Origin: Opisthorchis felineus
Lineage: Eukaryota > Platyhelminthes > Trematoda > Opisthorchiida > Opisthorchiidae
NCBI GenBank assembly: GCA_004794785.1
Contig: SJOL01000633.1
Span: forward strand, 276,228-340,227
Direction of reading: 5' to 3'
DNA: 64,000 nt
The translations under genes and the position numbers were made by a program. How positions within the stretch are numbered: the stretch's first letter is position 1; every line of letters begins with the position of its first letter. Below are positions 44,520 to 58,289 of this stretch, one piece after another. The notes beneath the pieces are model-generated. The model had not been told where the DNA came from. It ran no database searches and saw only the letters and a list, made by a program, of their open reading frames with translations.

Positions 44520-47500
44520 AGGAACAGTCTCGCATCAGGGGGTGCCTTGGGAACTTCATATCGAAGCCATTTCACAGGTTTCAGGAGGGGTTATTTTACC
44601 GAAAAATATCGTCGGTTACAAGTGCAGCGAAATCTGCATTCTGGATTAGAAAAATTCATATCAAAATTCGACCAAATATCGGTGGCAGTGGAGTCAGTTT
44701 TCCTCGGTAAGTAATCCTCACAGCGAGCAACGCCCCACCAGAGTAGTAGTTTCAAGCAGTAAATAAGAAATGATTGAGGATTACCTTCGTAGCACTTTGT
44801 GGTTACAGACAGAAGCTAGCGAGTGGGTGGTCTGCGGAAATCCCCAGTATATCAATACCTCCTTACAGAAAAGAGAAAGGAAACAAATACACTTGGTGTT
44901 TGGAACACAATGAAGATTCCTCAAATAAGCAATAACTTCGAGATGGACGCCTCTAGTCAGAGGATTTAGCACTTTATTGATCCTCGAATGCGGACCAAAG
45001 AACCAAAGGTTATATTTCCCCAAAATGAAGTGAGACTGCTGCAGCCACCAGTTAATGTTGCGCGCATCTGATGGTATCCTGTGAATTTCTCATTAGACTG
45101 AAGTTGCTATTTCATCACAAGTTTTCATGCTTGAGGTCAGGCTTAAGTGTTTTCGCAGAGTACTTAGCAATCAGATCACATGAAACCAATCGATATTCTA
45201 TGGACCATATGATAAAGCAGAACAATGTTGGAACAATATCAGTTGTTGCTTTCATTTTTACACTCTTTTTTATACTGGTAGGTCCATCCATGGGAGCTCT
45301 TTGCGGCTCTTCTTTTCTAATGTGTGTTGTTTTAAATGTGTACACAATGGCAGTGTCAAAATGCACATCTGACTGCATTTGACTGGTGAATTCAGGCGTG
45401 TAGGTTGAACACACACTTACTTCTTCCATTTGAATGGAACCTATACGTGTCCTGTCTATTTCCCGACTTCCCGTTTGTTGTTTACGTGACTCTGGGCTTT
45501 CCATTGTAACGTCGACGATGCTGGAATGTTTCCGATAAGGAATTATTTTAGAAGCAAAGTATTATCACCGAGAAGTCACAAATACAGTTGTCGGGGGCAT
45601 CACGGTCAAATACTGATAGATTTGGTCAATTTCGTTGCTAATGTATGTCACGTCTACCCATTACTGTGGTGAGTGGTGTGTAAAAAGGCGAGAAGCCAGG
45701 TATTCGGAAAATCTCGAGTGATGTAAACATTGCAGGTACATGGGTCAGATGATTTTGGATTAGTTTCAATGGGGGATGAAGAGTCGCCTCGCAAATCAGC
45801 TTATCCCGGGTCCACCGTTTTCCGTACTACTTTCCAACGATCACGATTTTGTCTGGCCCCAGTTTAGTCATCCCATTCAAATCAAATCACCCATCTCCAT
45901 ATCGGTTCTAGTACTCATATTTTTTTAAAGAATTTTCTGGGTGTCCACATTCTAGTGCACTAAAAAAACGAACGAGTTTTGGTCTAAGAAAAACACCGAC
46001 AGAAGAATCGATTACGCGCCCAGCGTGTGACCAAGTGTGATCGGTTCTGAACCTTGTATGGTTCAGTGAAAACAAGATCCATAAGGAAGTAGCCACGATC
46101 GCGAATGCGGTCGTGCGTGACCATCGGCTTTTCGACGAAGAGACGGATGACCTGTGAGTAATGCAGTCCTATTCCTGGAATAGATGGCCAGAGAATCCAC
46201 TATATTCACAAGGAAGCAGTATTGTTCCCATGTGCAGACGCTGAATCGATAACCTTATTCAGAGTTCCCATGATGAATACATTCATAAAACTTTCGGTCG
46301 AAAGTCTCAAACCAGTGAACACGAAGTAAGAAGACCCGGAGTATCTGTTGTTCCCAACCCGCCACAGACTGATCCCCTGACAGGTCCTAACTCCATGGCG
46401 TCGTAGTTTACAGTCTCACGATCGATAAAGCGAAATTCGCACCGAACATTATCCCGGGACAGCCATTCTGCTAAACTTTTCTCATTTTTTTTGACTCCAG
46501 AAATGTGTCAACTTAGATCTCGTTCACCAAATCACTTTGTGTGCTTCGATTCAGAAATAGTCCATACACCAACTAAAATCACCAGATAGATCACCAGATA
46601 GATGACAGTTGCTATGCCACTGTCATATTTGTAGCCAAGGCAGAGATTGCTTAGTTTAAACTAGTCCTCTTGTTTCATCGACACTGGAACGTAAAACAGT
46701 CCGCTTTTGGGAGCCAGTTACTAAGAGCTGCTACAACTGTCAATTCAGTTTCGACACTGGCCAAATTCTTTATTGTACTACTCTTTCTCTACCTGGATGT
46801 TAAGTTTCCGAGCAAGGTCTTTATTTGAAAAACTTCATGGAATACACTGGGCGCGTATGGATCAGAGCACGATTCATCCGAATCACTTACATGTTGCACA
46901 GACTCTAAGGTACACGTGGTGTGCAGGTCCGCCGGCAGTCGAACGTGGACGGTCATTTAGCAGACAACCGTCAAAGGAGACAGGTTTATCCGAGCGCAGA
47001 ATGACAGAGTTTTCAGATTGGACGAATTTCAAGGGCGTGAAAATGCTGCCAACAACAGAGCGTAGAAGAAACTGAATGATAGAGGTGAAAGTCTGTTGGA
47101 AGACATGACACAGCAGAAGGTGATCAGCCTATGCCCTGCTGTGTGAAAAACATGCCTGGACAGTTGCCTGAGTACAAGTTATAACTTTGAACGCTGCTTG
47201 AGCGGAGATAGATTAAACAAACAAACATTAACCTCATTGAAAATCACTGAAACTGGTGCCAGCTAATAGCATTGGACCTGTACAGCAGTGCCGCCACGGG
47301 AATCCGACCGCAAAAACAGCTGATCCTAGTCGAGTCAAGACAAAGATGATATCGTTTCAGAAAAGTTTTGGGTGAACAATCGGTGCGTCTGTTGATGGCA
47401 ACGTTTCGTTTCTGGCACGGAAGCTTCATCAGGCCAAGTTGCCAGGTTGGCCGAGTTTTAAGACAGACAGAGAGCCAGTCAGCAATATCTCTTTCAAATG

Positions 47501-48840
47501 GAACACAGGATCAGTGTTTGACGACGGCTAGAGAGCCTTGTTGGTAAGATTAGGGTGCCGTTAATAGTCGAACTCGGTTTATACGGCACAATAATCAATA
47601 CATGTTACTGAAAAACCGGAGGTCTAGGTTGAACTATCTCCAAGACTGGTGATCGAGGAAAGGCGTTTATGATTGTTTACCAATTGTTTGTTTACCAAAC
47701 TCTTCTGAAACGGTGACTTCTCAATCGGTTCCAAACTTATTCCAATTGATTGAGAAGTGCATCCTTGTTAAGCTGAAACGGAGCTGATGGTTCTCACGAT
47801 GTCCCATAAAACATCGGTGAGGAGTGAGCCTGGTGGAGAACCCAAAGCGACCAACCCATCAACTTGTTGGTAGTGAATTTAGAAGACTTCCACCACGGAC
47901 CAATGACTCATTTTCATGCATTAGGCTTGTTTACAACCCGCCTGCATTCGAATTACGGGATGAAGTAGGGGATGAAATAGGGTCGCAGATATACGCGTAC
48001 CGCCAAGCCATGGGTATCTCTGGCATTCACTAAATGTTCATAATTCACATTGAGGAGTTGTTCGTTTTGATTTCTGTTCCCGAGAACAACGACAAACACA
48101 CGAAGTCTCCTTATAGTTGTCAATTATGTGCTTGAGCAGCCAGCCCAAATACTGATCGGGAATTCCTTACCGACAGTACACATCAGGAAGTATCCGTCTT
48201 GTTTTGCAACACCCATCTACAATTCCACCAAATTCACATGAACAACGTAATTCACAAATGACTGTTATCTACAGAAAAATCTAACTTTACAAAAGAATCG
48301 AACCAACTTCATCGACAAGATCGACTGCGCCGAGTGCGACAGCTTCCAGTAGAAAACTGAAGGTTCGAGTCAATGAACAAAAGCAGCTATTAGGTGTTAC
48401 AACCAAGCTAGAACCGGAGTCAGTTGTAGAACTTCGCACCACACGAAGCCTGGTCCAGCACACTACCTGAAACGTGAACAGACGATCAATCTCATGCTAG
48501 TGAATTATAATCCGATTAAAATTTTACAACACAAATAACAACGTTTGACTTGAACCTTCCGCAATAACTGCTACCTTGGGATCAGATCGCTTCTACTTCT
48601 ATCAGGTTTTTGAGTCCCACTGTCTGTTAAAAATGCTGAACTTGGTGGTCAGAATTTGAACATTTTCAAAACTAAACTTTCCGTGTAACTCTTGGTATTT
48701 CTGTTATGAACCACCAGCTGACTGTATCCAATCTCTTCCATTTACCCCATGATGGCTGGGGAGACGAATAACCCACATTCCGAAAGGTCTGGAATCTGCG
48801 AGTTTACTCCGTCCACCAAATATTTGCTAATTCTACTCCA
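44520..48840. other. no gene assigned
   Basis: No repeat family recognised. At 45071-45504 both strands are open for over 100 codons (a hydrophobic plus-strand reading, a charged minus-strand reading starting at ATG 45504); there is no family match for either. Confidence 0.35.
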
Positions 48841-48849
48841 AATGCAGCA

Positions 48850-50355
48850 ATTCTAACTTCAAGAACAAAACTAGTACTTGTGAGAGTGGAATCCAAACCT
48901 ACCGCTGTTGAGCTTGGCCCGCTGATAGGTTATGAACATGTAGCTGCAAACTGCATGCCAATTGCGGGAGGACTTTGGTCGTTTCAGCACACACACACAA
49001 AAAAAAAACACCAGCGGCTTGTCCTCCTCTTTGAAGACGAAAATCACAATGCCTACTTATCCCAGATTAGCAAGGTTTTCACCAGTATCTATTTGAATAC
49101 CACAGTTTTGAAAACCTTCCAGCGTTCGTCTCGTTATTTCGTTGATCACGAAAATGAATGGGAATGAGGAAATTCTTGTGGAACACCACTTTGGGCGTGG
49201 AAACATTTTTAAAGTTCCCTCGCAAGTCTGAGAATGGAACAAATGTATCACAGTGAAAACTGTTGGAGTATTCCTTGATGAGCAGACGTGTTAAGAAGGA
49301 CAGACTGATCAACTGAGTCGATGCAACTTGGAAATCCAGGAATAGCAAAATTGAGTTGTTTATACGTATGGCATTGTTCTAGCACCTGGTGGAGTGTGAT
49401 GACATGGTCAGCACAACTCTTGCCAGGCCGTTCGCTTCCCGCGAGACGTTGTTTCATGTGTCAGCATAAAACGACGAAGGATGGTTGACGTCAAGAGTAT
49501 CGTTACAACTAGGGATAGGTCAATCTCCCTGTGAGTGCTGCATCCACCATGGGCTTCGTTTTCCAGAACGAAGAAGAGAAAGTCAGTCATCTGTCCAGGT
49601 CATCGGAGACTTTGAGTCCATGGTTGGCACGCTCCTGGGTGACACCAATTAGCAAGACGACTTCGGTTATTTCGGAAGTCCTGCATAGAAACAGTCTGTA
49701 GTTAGCACATAGCTGAAGCAGCCGTTCGCCACTTTCCTGAGTTCAATACGAGTCAACCATCTACTTGAGTCTCAGGTGGGCTGAGCTCACCCACTTGTTC
49801 ATTCAGATCTCCGGCAACCACAACGGTAACTCAGCTTTAAGTCCGCCGTATCAGGGTACTCAAGGCATCATAAAAGCTGCTTTTGATGGTATCAGAGCTA
49901 CAGTTGAGTGAGGAGTAAGCAAAGACGTTGTCGGACGAACCGTGCTATCAACAAGTATTCGGCCAAGCAACTACTCTTCTTTCCGTAGTGACTTTTGAAT
50001 CGTCTGAGGTACGTAGTTGGAACCGAGTTAGCGGAATCACCGTGCTTCCATCTCGAATTCTTGTTCCCGATACGCAGCAAGCATCAACTTCAAGTGATTC
50101 CAATATGCGAACAAGAGCAGCTTGTTGTCCTGATTACTTTCGAGCGCGAACACTAAAAGTGGCCAGATAAACTAGGTGTTGAGGCTTGAGGATTGGTTTC
50201 GAGATACCTGAGGCTGTTGACACCGGCTGACACACGGATGTCACGCGCAAGACCAATGGGACAGTCATTCCTAACGAACGAGCCAACAAGGGCAGTATTA
50301 TGAACGTGTTTGCCGTGTACAGCAAGTAATGCAACCAGTCTGATGACGTCACGCG
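48850..50355 (-). pseudogene. decayed APE-type LINE (endonuclease and reverse transcriptase)
   Basis: Minus strand, read across several frames. Endonuclease part: EVDACCVSGTRIRDGST (about 50100-50041; the usual catalytic Glu of SETR is Gly here), LNCSSDTIKSSFYDALSTLI, VVVAGDLNEQVGELSPPETQ (about 49830-49770, the GDxN motif), RLANWCHPGACQPWTQ. RT part: KSCADHVITLHQVLEQCHTY and CIDSVDQSVL (motif A, 49457-49248), NEITRRTLEGFQNCGIQIDT (about 49150-49090), then a decayed IVLIFEEED-like block near 49040 and FGMQFA near 48960. Such elements are common in trematodes. Frameshifts and stops are many, so it is dead. RTE-like or CR1-like cannot be decided. Confidence 0.75.
48985..49008. repeat. (CA)n and A-run
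   Basis: CACACACACACA followed by about ten A residues, inside the LINE relic. Confidence 0.8.
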
Positions 50356-50359
50356 ACGA

Positions 50360-51915
50360 TCAATGTGACGACGTGTTTTTAGTCTTAAGAGTGGTAGTTG
50401 TAAGTGGACTGGGATATTACCGGGGAGCCTAAAACTAGAGGCCTTTGGATGAAAAAGGAAATGTGTTCAAACATGTTTCAAACGCCAACCTGGAGGACCA
50501 GGATACTGTGTTCGCCAGACCTCTGACAATTGACAAGCTGGTGCGGGATTTTACGAGTGTCGCAAGCGCGCCCCTCAGTACAGCTCATTAGGTCGAGGAG
50601 CCGGACAAACCATCACACCAAGGCAAAGCCCATTCCCGTCGTGACGTTCTGTTAGGGGTAGCCAACAACAGAGGTGTCTAGTTTTATTGTAGAATACACC
50701 AGCACAGTGACTGCAGTCACCTTGCAATGTCTGCGTCCGCAGAGCCTCTAAAACAGGCGGTACAGATACTTGAACTCTTCGAAGGAACGCTGGGATCACT
50801 ACGTCAGTAACATATCCCATAAGGGGATTACACCAAACAGACAAGTCAGTCTACAATGCCGATTCGTTGGAGCTAAACGACTTTTATTACTAATAACACT
50901 AAAGAAGTCATTTTTGGCTGCAGGGTCAACTACTGACCTTGTCACATGAGGCAAACTGAGCAACCTTCATCTTTGGCTGCCTGCTGTGTGGGTTTCCAGC
51001 CAATAACGGTAAGCGAATATATGTGACGAAGAATGAACGAGACTTTCTTCTTGGTCCTCGCGTTTCCGAGGCATACTCTAAGCTGATACTAATACTCAGA
51101 CCAGTATCACAGAGAATAATACTCAGTTTTGAATTTGATTTGAGCCAGATCAATGTATGACATAGTGTCCGAAGGATGCGAAGCCTTCAGGGCGAATTAT
51201 GAAAAACATCCACTCAGTCAACGTGAGATCTCGTTCTGGAACTTCATTGTTTCGAACGAAATACCCTCAAGTCTGTCGATAATACAGGCCCTCAAATGTA
51301 CCGATCTGTCAAATTTTTGATTTCTTGATCCCATCAGATGTGAGGACTACGTCTCCGGATATACCACACACTTAAATGTACCCCGCCCCCGTATGTACCA
51401 GCATTCCGGTGGATCGTGTAACAAGGTTCTCGAAGAAATAATGTTTGTACAAGCATATAGAGACCTTTTATATTAGAGTATAACATAACCAGGTTAGTTT
51501 TGTATGGTTTGTCGCTGTTCGGCCGTAATAAAGCAAAATCGGCTTGTTAGGATTCCTCCAGTAAACCAGACCTTGTTGGTTGTCATCAATCGGATGGTCA
51601 GAAGCCTTGCAAAGCACCTCCAGTGCTGAGCAGAGGTTCTTGTTGCATCTGTTTTTTTCTTGCCAGCGTTCATCTCTCTGTCTCTGAACATAGCATTTTA
51701 AGAATCGCCATATGAGGCAAATTTTTCGGGGCAAAGTTCCATGTTGGGATGATAGTTTTTGTTTGTAAGTGAAACCAGTTCGGGAATGATTTCGACAGTT
51801 AGACCACTTATATTAGTAATGTAGCAAAATATTGCGGTAGTGAGCTAATGAGAGGTGACTGAACTGTCTACAATGGCCCGAACTATTGGCACAAACTAAA
51901 GGGAACTCAACTCTG
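50360..51915. other. no gene seen
   Basis: No recognisable feature; it may include further decayed 5' sequence of the LINE relic. Confidence 0.3.
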
Positions 51916-51924
51916 TGGACGTAG

Positions 51925-51980
51925 CACACTACTCATAAGGTTGCTGAAAACTTTTCCACTGTGTATGTTCAGCAACTTAG
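51925..51980 (-). repeat. HH-unit tail fragment
   Basis: CACACTACTCATAAGGTTGC, TGAAAACTTTTCCACTGTGT: reversed hammerhead tail only. Confidence 0.6.
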
Positions 51981-52382
51981 AAATGCACTAATTTTGCATT
52001 CAGTCTACTCGATCTATTGTAGTTACGGATTATTCGCGTTGCACCCTGGCTGATGCTTTACACCTGCTTTTCTGTTTTCATACCCGGGGTGAAAAGCTTT
52101 GTGTGAAGGGGTGAACTTTAAAGTCAAATGCAATTTCACCTTAGGATAAAACTCTAATCCAGGGTCGAATGACGAATATCCAGTGGTGTACTGAGTAGTG
52201 ACCGGCTATACTCTACTCGGCAGGTTGTTTTATGTTTTATACTCCTCCAGTGGATAGATAATACTCATTGATCCTCTTCAGAACCTGTCAATTCTTGTCT
52301 TATTTCATTTATCCCATTGTAATACCACAGGGCAGTTTTGGCTCAATCAGCTGCCCAATAAGCTGTTATTTGTCCAGGTGTA

Positions 52383-52500
52383 ACATACTACTCATAAAGT
52401 TGCTGAAAACTCCTCGACAGTCTGTCATAAACGGTAAATTCAGCTGAATTCACTTGAGTCCCCCGTCGAAACCAAGTAAATGTAAAAATGAGGGTATCTA
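52383..52500. repeat. HH-unit fragments in opposite orientation
   Basis: A reversed tail (ACATACTACTCATAAAGTTG, CTGAAAACTCCTCGACAG) is followed directly by a forward inner block (CAGCTGAATTCACTTGAGTC). Confidence 0.55.
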
Positions 52501-53069
52501 GCTAGTTCCTTTATTTGCATCCAGTTGTCTGAAGGATCAGCTCAGTAACATTTTTTACTCGTTCTGTCAGAAAAAAACAACAACAGTAATTGTACTTGAT
52601 TGCAGCTGTAAAAATCGCGGTGCTCTTACCATCAAGATGTGGCAACTGCAGACCCAAAGTGTTTAACTAATGAGGCAGTTCGGTTTTTTAAGCAGCCGAA
52701 CAACCAATTAGCAGGATTACGCAATGAGCTAAATAGGTGTAAGGGGAGGGTTGCAAGTTTTTACTTTGAGAATTCATGCGGTGGAGTTGGTAGTAAACCG
52801 GTGAGTTAGAAGATGCCTGACCGGGATATTTATAGTGCATTACAAAGCTGAGGAGGTTCAAGACGCTAGCGATAACTTCAGCATGGGTTCCAAGCCTTTC
52901 GAAACGACGGATCCAAGTCTTCGTTCTTTCTGGCGTACAACTAGTTGCTTATTTAAGCCACGCCATTAGAAGGTACTCACGCTAATTCTGAGCAGCAATC
53001 TCCTGGTCGAACCCTTTCTACCGTTCAGACTAGTATTCTGGCAATTGTTCTTAGTAAGCTTGCAGTCTG

Positions 53070-53520
53070 TGTACCTTTCGGTGTACCCTTTCGGTGCCCA
53101 ACTGCCATGTCACCAGAGGGAAGCACGAGGGCTGGGATACTGCTAGGTTGTCCAAGCCTAGACAGGGGAAGTCGAGAGACAGTGGTAGGGTTCGAACCAC
53201 GGACCTTCCGGTCAGTAAATTCGCGCTCTAACCACTGAGCCAGCGTGTTACTGCTACCACCACTCCAGCACAAGGTGGACACAAGTGATCTATTACGTCT
53301 GAACAGGAGATCGTGTTCACGCTTGACTGATGTGGTTGCATTCCCCGCCGCTTCGAACGGCGAACCAGTAACTGTTCTGGTTTGTCGATTCACTGACCCT
53401 GTTGTTAGGATTTCCCAGTCAGGAAGCCCTACGGACGCTTGAAACCTACTGGACAATGTTGATTATTTGTAGGTGGCTGCGGGATCTGTGGAATTCATAT
53501 TCACGTATAAGCGTCTGGTA
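53070..53520 (-). mobile_element. chimera: SINE-2 leader joined to SINE-1
   Basis: Minus strand: the SINE-2 leader (about 53520-53260: GTAGGTTTCAAGCGTCCGTA, CTTCCTGACTGGGAAATCCT, CAGTTACTGGTTCGCCGTTC) runs without a gap into the SINE-1 head at 53252 (A box TGGCTCAGTGG, B box GGTTCGAACCC) and body to about 53070. The junction falls at TAACACGCT, also present in the SINE-2 head, so recombination or template switching between two tRNA-like heads is likely. Confidence 0.75.
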
Positions 53521-53529
53521 GTCGAGGCA

Positions 53530-54815
53530 GCCAGAAAAACTGAAAGTTTGACATATCGAACGATTGTGATTAGGTGAGCTGACTAGCTTATCTCTGGTCA
53601 AGACCAGAGTCCAACTGGTCACTTGATCGTATCAACCGGAATTTCAGAAAACAGTGGTCTGGTTGGTACTGGCTGTCAGAGTGTCCCGTGAGGACGCTGG
53701 CTGACGCTGAGCACGTAACACTGATATTTCCAACGTGCCAAACATGCCGGGAAGAAAAGCTCCAGACGAAAATCTCCCCTTGACCTAATGTCAACGAACA
53801 GTGGAAAGAAGACTAATCTTTCAAAAGGATAGACCTTGGAACCGGCCGAGAAGACATCATTTTATGAGATTCAGTTAACAGTTGATGGATTTACTGCTGG
53901 ATAGCGTTTCACTCTTAACACAAAGAGTTCGTCGGGCCAAGTGCTTAGGTTACAACTTTGGTCAAGTCTTGAGGCAGACGAATCGTTAAGATTTCTCACC
54001 AATATCAAGCTAACTCAGTGTTTGTTCGCAACTAATAGCTTATTTTCATCTGTTTGAATATTCCCATGGTCTGAACAGTGACGAACGTTGATGTTTTCAG
54101 GATGTCGTAGTCAGATCAGTACATATGTAATGGTTAAAATAGAGGTAAATAATGAAATAAGTGAATTAGAAAACGTGGAGATACGAACGATTGGTTGTCA
54201 GCGCACCCCACTTCGCATTTAATTAGATACTCGGAGACAGTCCAGAGGGTCGCTAAGTCACTTAGCCGGTAGCTTCGTGTCACATGACAGCACAGTAGTG
54301 GGTTCCGCAAACGTGTGGTAACTGATTCGGCTGTTGTTGAACCACACCGTTGAATCTGTGCTTTACCAGCTTCTAGTGTGCTGAACCGCCTAGCTGTTTA
54401 CTGAGCTGTTCAATTCCCAACTTGCCAACTACTCATGCCAAACTGGAGACCGGTCTGCCCGACACGCGCTATTTGAGCGAAACAGCATGATCACTAATAG
54501 TGCATGTTGGACAAAGTCGTTGGGTGTTCGACAGCCAATCGACACCAACGGAGATGCACACAGACAGGCGGGCTATTCGCAAGATAGATGAGCTCACGAA
54601 ATTCCGACATCGTCTTAGATTGCAGAACTCAAATCTTCTGATGAGAATCCAGATGGCTTCTCGAGTTCAAATGAGTATATTCTCCATTGAAGATATAGCT
54701 ACTTCTAGACGGAACGCACTGCTCCTAGATCACGGAAAAGTGTTCCACAGCATACGACCGGTTTTGTCCCTTTTGGGATTAATCAGGTAGAAACAGTCCC
54801 CGAGTTCCCGTCGTT
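53530..54815. other. no gene seen
   Basis: An ORF at 54500-54790 has no recognised domain. Confidence 0.3.
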
Positions 54816-54821
54816 CAGTTG

Positions 54822-54905
54822 AAGAAGGACATCATAAACGAGAAATTCAGCTGGATTCATTTGAGTCCCCCATCGAAACCAAATCAGAGTATAAATGAGC
54901 GTGTT
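54822..54905 (+). repeat. HH-unit fragment (inner block)
   Basis: GGACATCATAAACGAGAAAT, TCAGCTGGATTCATTTGAGT, ATAAATGAGCGTGTTTCGC: forward inner block, no ribozyme. Confidence 0.6.
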
Positions 54906-54909
54906 TCGC

Positions 54910-57900
54910 GAACAGCTATATGTACTCCCTCTATATCACAGACATTTATGTACGGATATCCTCTCTAGCACGACCTTGTGTGTGAGTAGTATGTGTGTGA
55001 GTAGTACGCGTTGGGTTTTTCTTGGATTTTCGAAGTCGAATTGGGGGGGGGAGGATGCCTTACCTTGTGCTCACACATCTTACCAGTTGTCTTAACAAGT
55101 GAGGTAAACCATCAGGGAATAGAAAGATTTGTATGGGGATGAGCAACAGAGTTCCTTTTGGACGAACCAGATAACAGTTGAATCATTTCGGAGTTGTAGA
55201 CACTTATTTTTCACTATTTGGACAGGAAGACCAAGTAAGAAGGTGTTGCATGCAACCACACCAAAAAAACTGAGTGCAATAAGGATGACCGGTTTCAGAG
55301 AGGGAACCAAAAGGGTGTAGTTTCGTATCGCTACAAAACCATCTGCATCCAAGAGGCATATATTGGGATAGTTTCAGAAATCAAAAACCTTTCAACAGAG
55401 TCCCCCCTTCGAGACTGAGGAAGGCACATTACTGAGACTTGCGTCAGGCCTACTCGTACCATTAAAATGACTTACGTGTAGTTACTGTTCACAACATCAT
55501 TTCATCTCAAACTCCCATGTTCCACTTGAATTAAGTAAATGAACGAAATCTAAGTTAATCTGTGCGTTTATTTTGTGTAGGGCAAATGTAACTGAGCTTA
55601 TTTTCCTCACGTTTTGTTCCCAAGTCAAAACCACTAGACGTCACTGGGCGTAAATGTAAGTTGATTTCATCATCATAGACATCTGGATAAAGTCATCTTT
55701 CTATCTAGTAAGATCCACCTCCCTAGAAGATACAGTTTCTCCATTATGAACATTGCCCCCAAAGTCATAAACTATTGTTATAGAATTTGACATTCACGAA
55801 GAAACAACGGTAAAAGTGGGTAGACATCTGCCTAAGTTACCGAAATACTCATGTATCGATTGGGATAATATGGCCCCGGCAACGACAAGCCTGGCAATTC
55901 AGTTGAGCGTCTAGATGATACCTTGTGCTCCAAATTTGAGGATCTTTGTTAGCCATAACAGTGTGCAACTCGTTAGGGGGTGAACACAGAGGCAGCACAA
56001 CTACTGCTGCTTACGGGTAAACTAGTTCGATACCATCGAGCTAAAAATTGGCCACAACGTCAGAGAAACGATCCATGCGTCCATTGCCACAACAACCGAA
56101 TGAGTTGTGATTAGTTAACAATTGTTACTACTTCATGTACTTCGGCTTCATTACCCGCAATTGAGCAATGCCAGATTAGCCAAGGCAAGTGAAGAACGAA
56201 CCGTTGGTGCGGAGGGGTACTGCATCTCCAATGGTGGATCACGATTATAAAACCAAGTGCTACCGAGATTGTCAGCTGGACGGGGACTGTAATGAGAAAT
56301 CCTCGTGCCGCGAAAATAGTGTCCTTGATGTAGGTTTTTTCTTTTAGATAGGTCTGTTTACCCCACGGCTAAAGTGTCTTGACCCGTTTCTGAAGTCTAT
56401 CAAGGAGTCTGGTTTGTTGACATGTTTGCCTCCAGTCTAGTTTTTCTTTTAACCCTAACCGCAAAATATTCATAGGGCGTGGTCCGTAATGCTTCCAGCT
56501 ACCTGAAAGTTCTAAAACCGAAAGCAAACAGCCGACCTTGTCCCGTAGCTTAATGGGTAATGGAGTACAAGAGGGCAAGTAGTGTGGCTGAGACCAGTAT
56601 GTCCGCCAAAGTTGGTCATTTCGTCCGCCCCGGACAGGCGAACCAGAACGTCCTCATCTTTAGGCTGAAAAATAAACCCGGAAAAGCTCAGGTAGTACAA
56701 GGCTCATATGAAAAGCGTACACGTGCGCTTGGTGGGTGAGAGAAATGGCCGGCGCGACAGTCGCTTTTAGCCCATGGATTGATCGATAGCCCAGAATGAC
56801 TGACCAATCAAATGGCCGGTTGGATTTTCTTGAACGTGATGTGAATGGATGGATTTCTTGCCTGACAAAACAGAGGCGATTCGATAAGTGAAAGAGAATT
56901 GGGTTTGTACCACCAGCAATCAACGTAGTTGTATGACATACTCGTAGGAGACGAGTCACTAGGAGTTGACCGTTCACGCAGCCGGAATTGGCGATCCTAA
57001 GGTGAGTGCGATTTAGAGCAATTTAAAATTTTGCACTTCGACTCACTTTCGACATTAATGGTACAGAAAACGCCAGTAGAGATGCTGTTCTACCAGGGCA
57101 AGGAATCCAGTTTATTACTGAACAAAGATCAGTCTTTAAATTCAAACTTTGTTTGGTACGTTTTGGGCAAGGAAACTGTATGAAGCGTTTGTAGAACCAC
57201 TGAAGACGAAGAGTTGAAGCAACTTTCCGGTGAACAAATGAAAATGCCTTCGCTAGTTACGACTGAAATACATTTCACCACCGTTCTTCCTATCGAGTTT
57301 CGTACGAGTACAGTTTTAATTTAGCGTCATTCATGGTAGATCAGAGACCTTAGTTCTCACTCCACTGGTCGATATCGATCCCTACCCTTGGGAAGCGATT
57401 TCCAACCTTTGGGAACTGCACAAGCAGCTAACTGCTACAGGAGATCTACTCGCAACACTCAGTGGAAAGTCTGTGGTCGATGGAGCGCACGATACTAGCA
57501 TGAAGTTGCTGTAGATGCAATCCTTTGTCAAACACCAAAGCTTCGTCACCGTATTTCCAGCGAGAGAAATAGAGGGGTTCTTAGTGGCTATTTGGTATTG
57601 ATATGAATATAACTAAAGTAAATGACACAGCTGTGCACAGGGGATCGCACCGCTTGACACGTCCACCAAACAGGTGAATCAAAACAATCCAATATCGCTA
57701 ACACATTCCAAGTTATTTCTATCAACTGGCCCTGTCTGCAACCGTGAAAACCATTCACAACCGAAAAGGCATAGCTTTTCGAGCCGTTCGTTGACTCGCT
57801 TCATTGTTGTTATAGGATTACCCTCCGCCTTCCGGTAAAACGTAACCGCAAGCGAGATTGACAGTGTAATGGGGACGCCACCCTAATAGACAACCTATCG

Positions 57901-58240
57901 GCTACTGGCAGAGCACTCGCAGGGGGTAACAGAGGAATAAAGTGTGAAGATATACGAAACCCAAAACTATCCTGAATTAGCAGTAATCATCTGACTTTCT
58001 TCGATCAGATTTACACCGAACTGGAAGCGTATCAATTCATACTCCTGAGCCTATTAATCGTCAACCACACTCCAGTGAGATGGACTAAGCGAGTCGCAGA
58101 ACAGGAATTCTAGCCAGTGTTCTGGAGCCGAAGAGCGAGATCATACTTGTATAACTAAAGTCCACTTCGTTCCATTCATGCTTTATACCACACTTCATCG
58201 TTTGGTGATCATTTCTGTAGACAGATTGTCCCATCTAAAC
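54910..58240. other. no gene seen
   Basis: No recognisable exon or repeat; a short G run (GGGGGGGG) near 55041. Confidence 0.35.
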
Positions 58241-58242
58241 GT

Positions 58243-58285
58243 AATACAACATTCATAAGGTTGCGGAAAACTCTTCCTTCTCTAC
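58243..58285 (-). repeat. HH-unit tail fragment
   Basis: TACAACATTCATAAGGTTGC, GGAAAACTCTTCC: reversed tail, diverged. Confidence 0.45.
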
Positions 58286-58289
58286 AGAA

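Noticed and set aside
45071..45504. Opposed ORFs of 103 (plus) and 129 (minus) codons
   Set aside because: No domain, splice context or family resemblance; ORFs of this size are expected by chance in 64 kb.
54635..54670. CTGATGAGAATCC as a possible hammerhead core
   Set aside because: No GAAA arm, cleavage triplet or pairing stem I follows.
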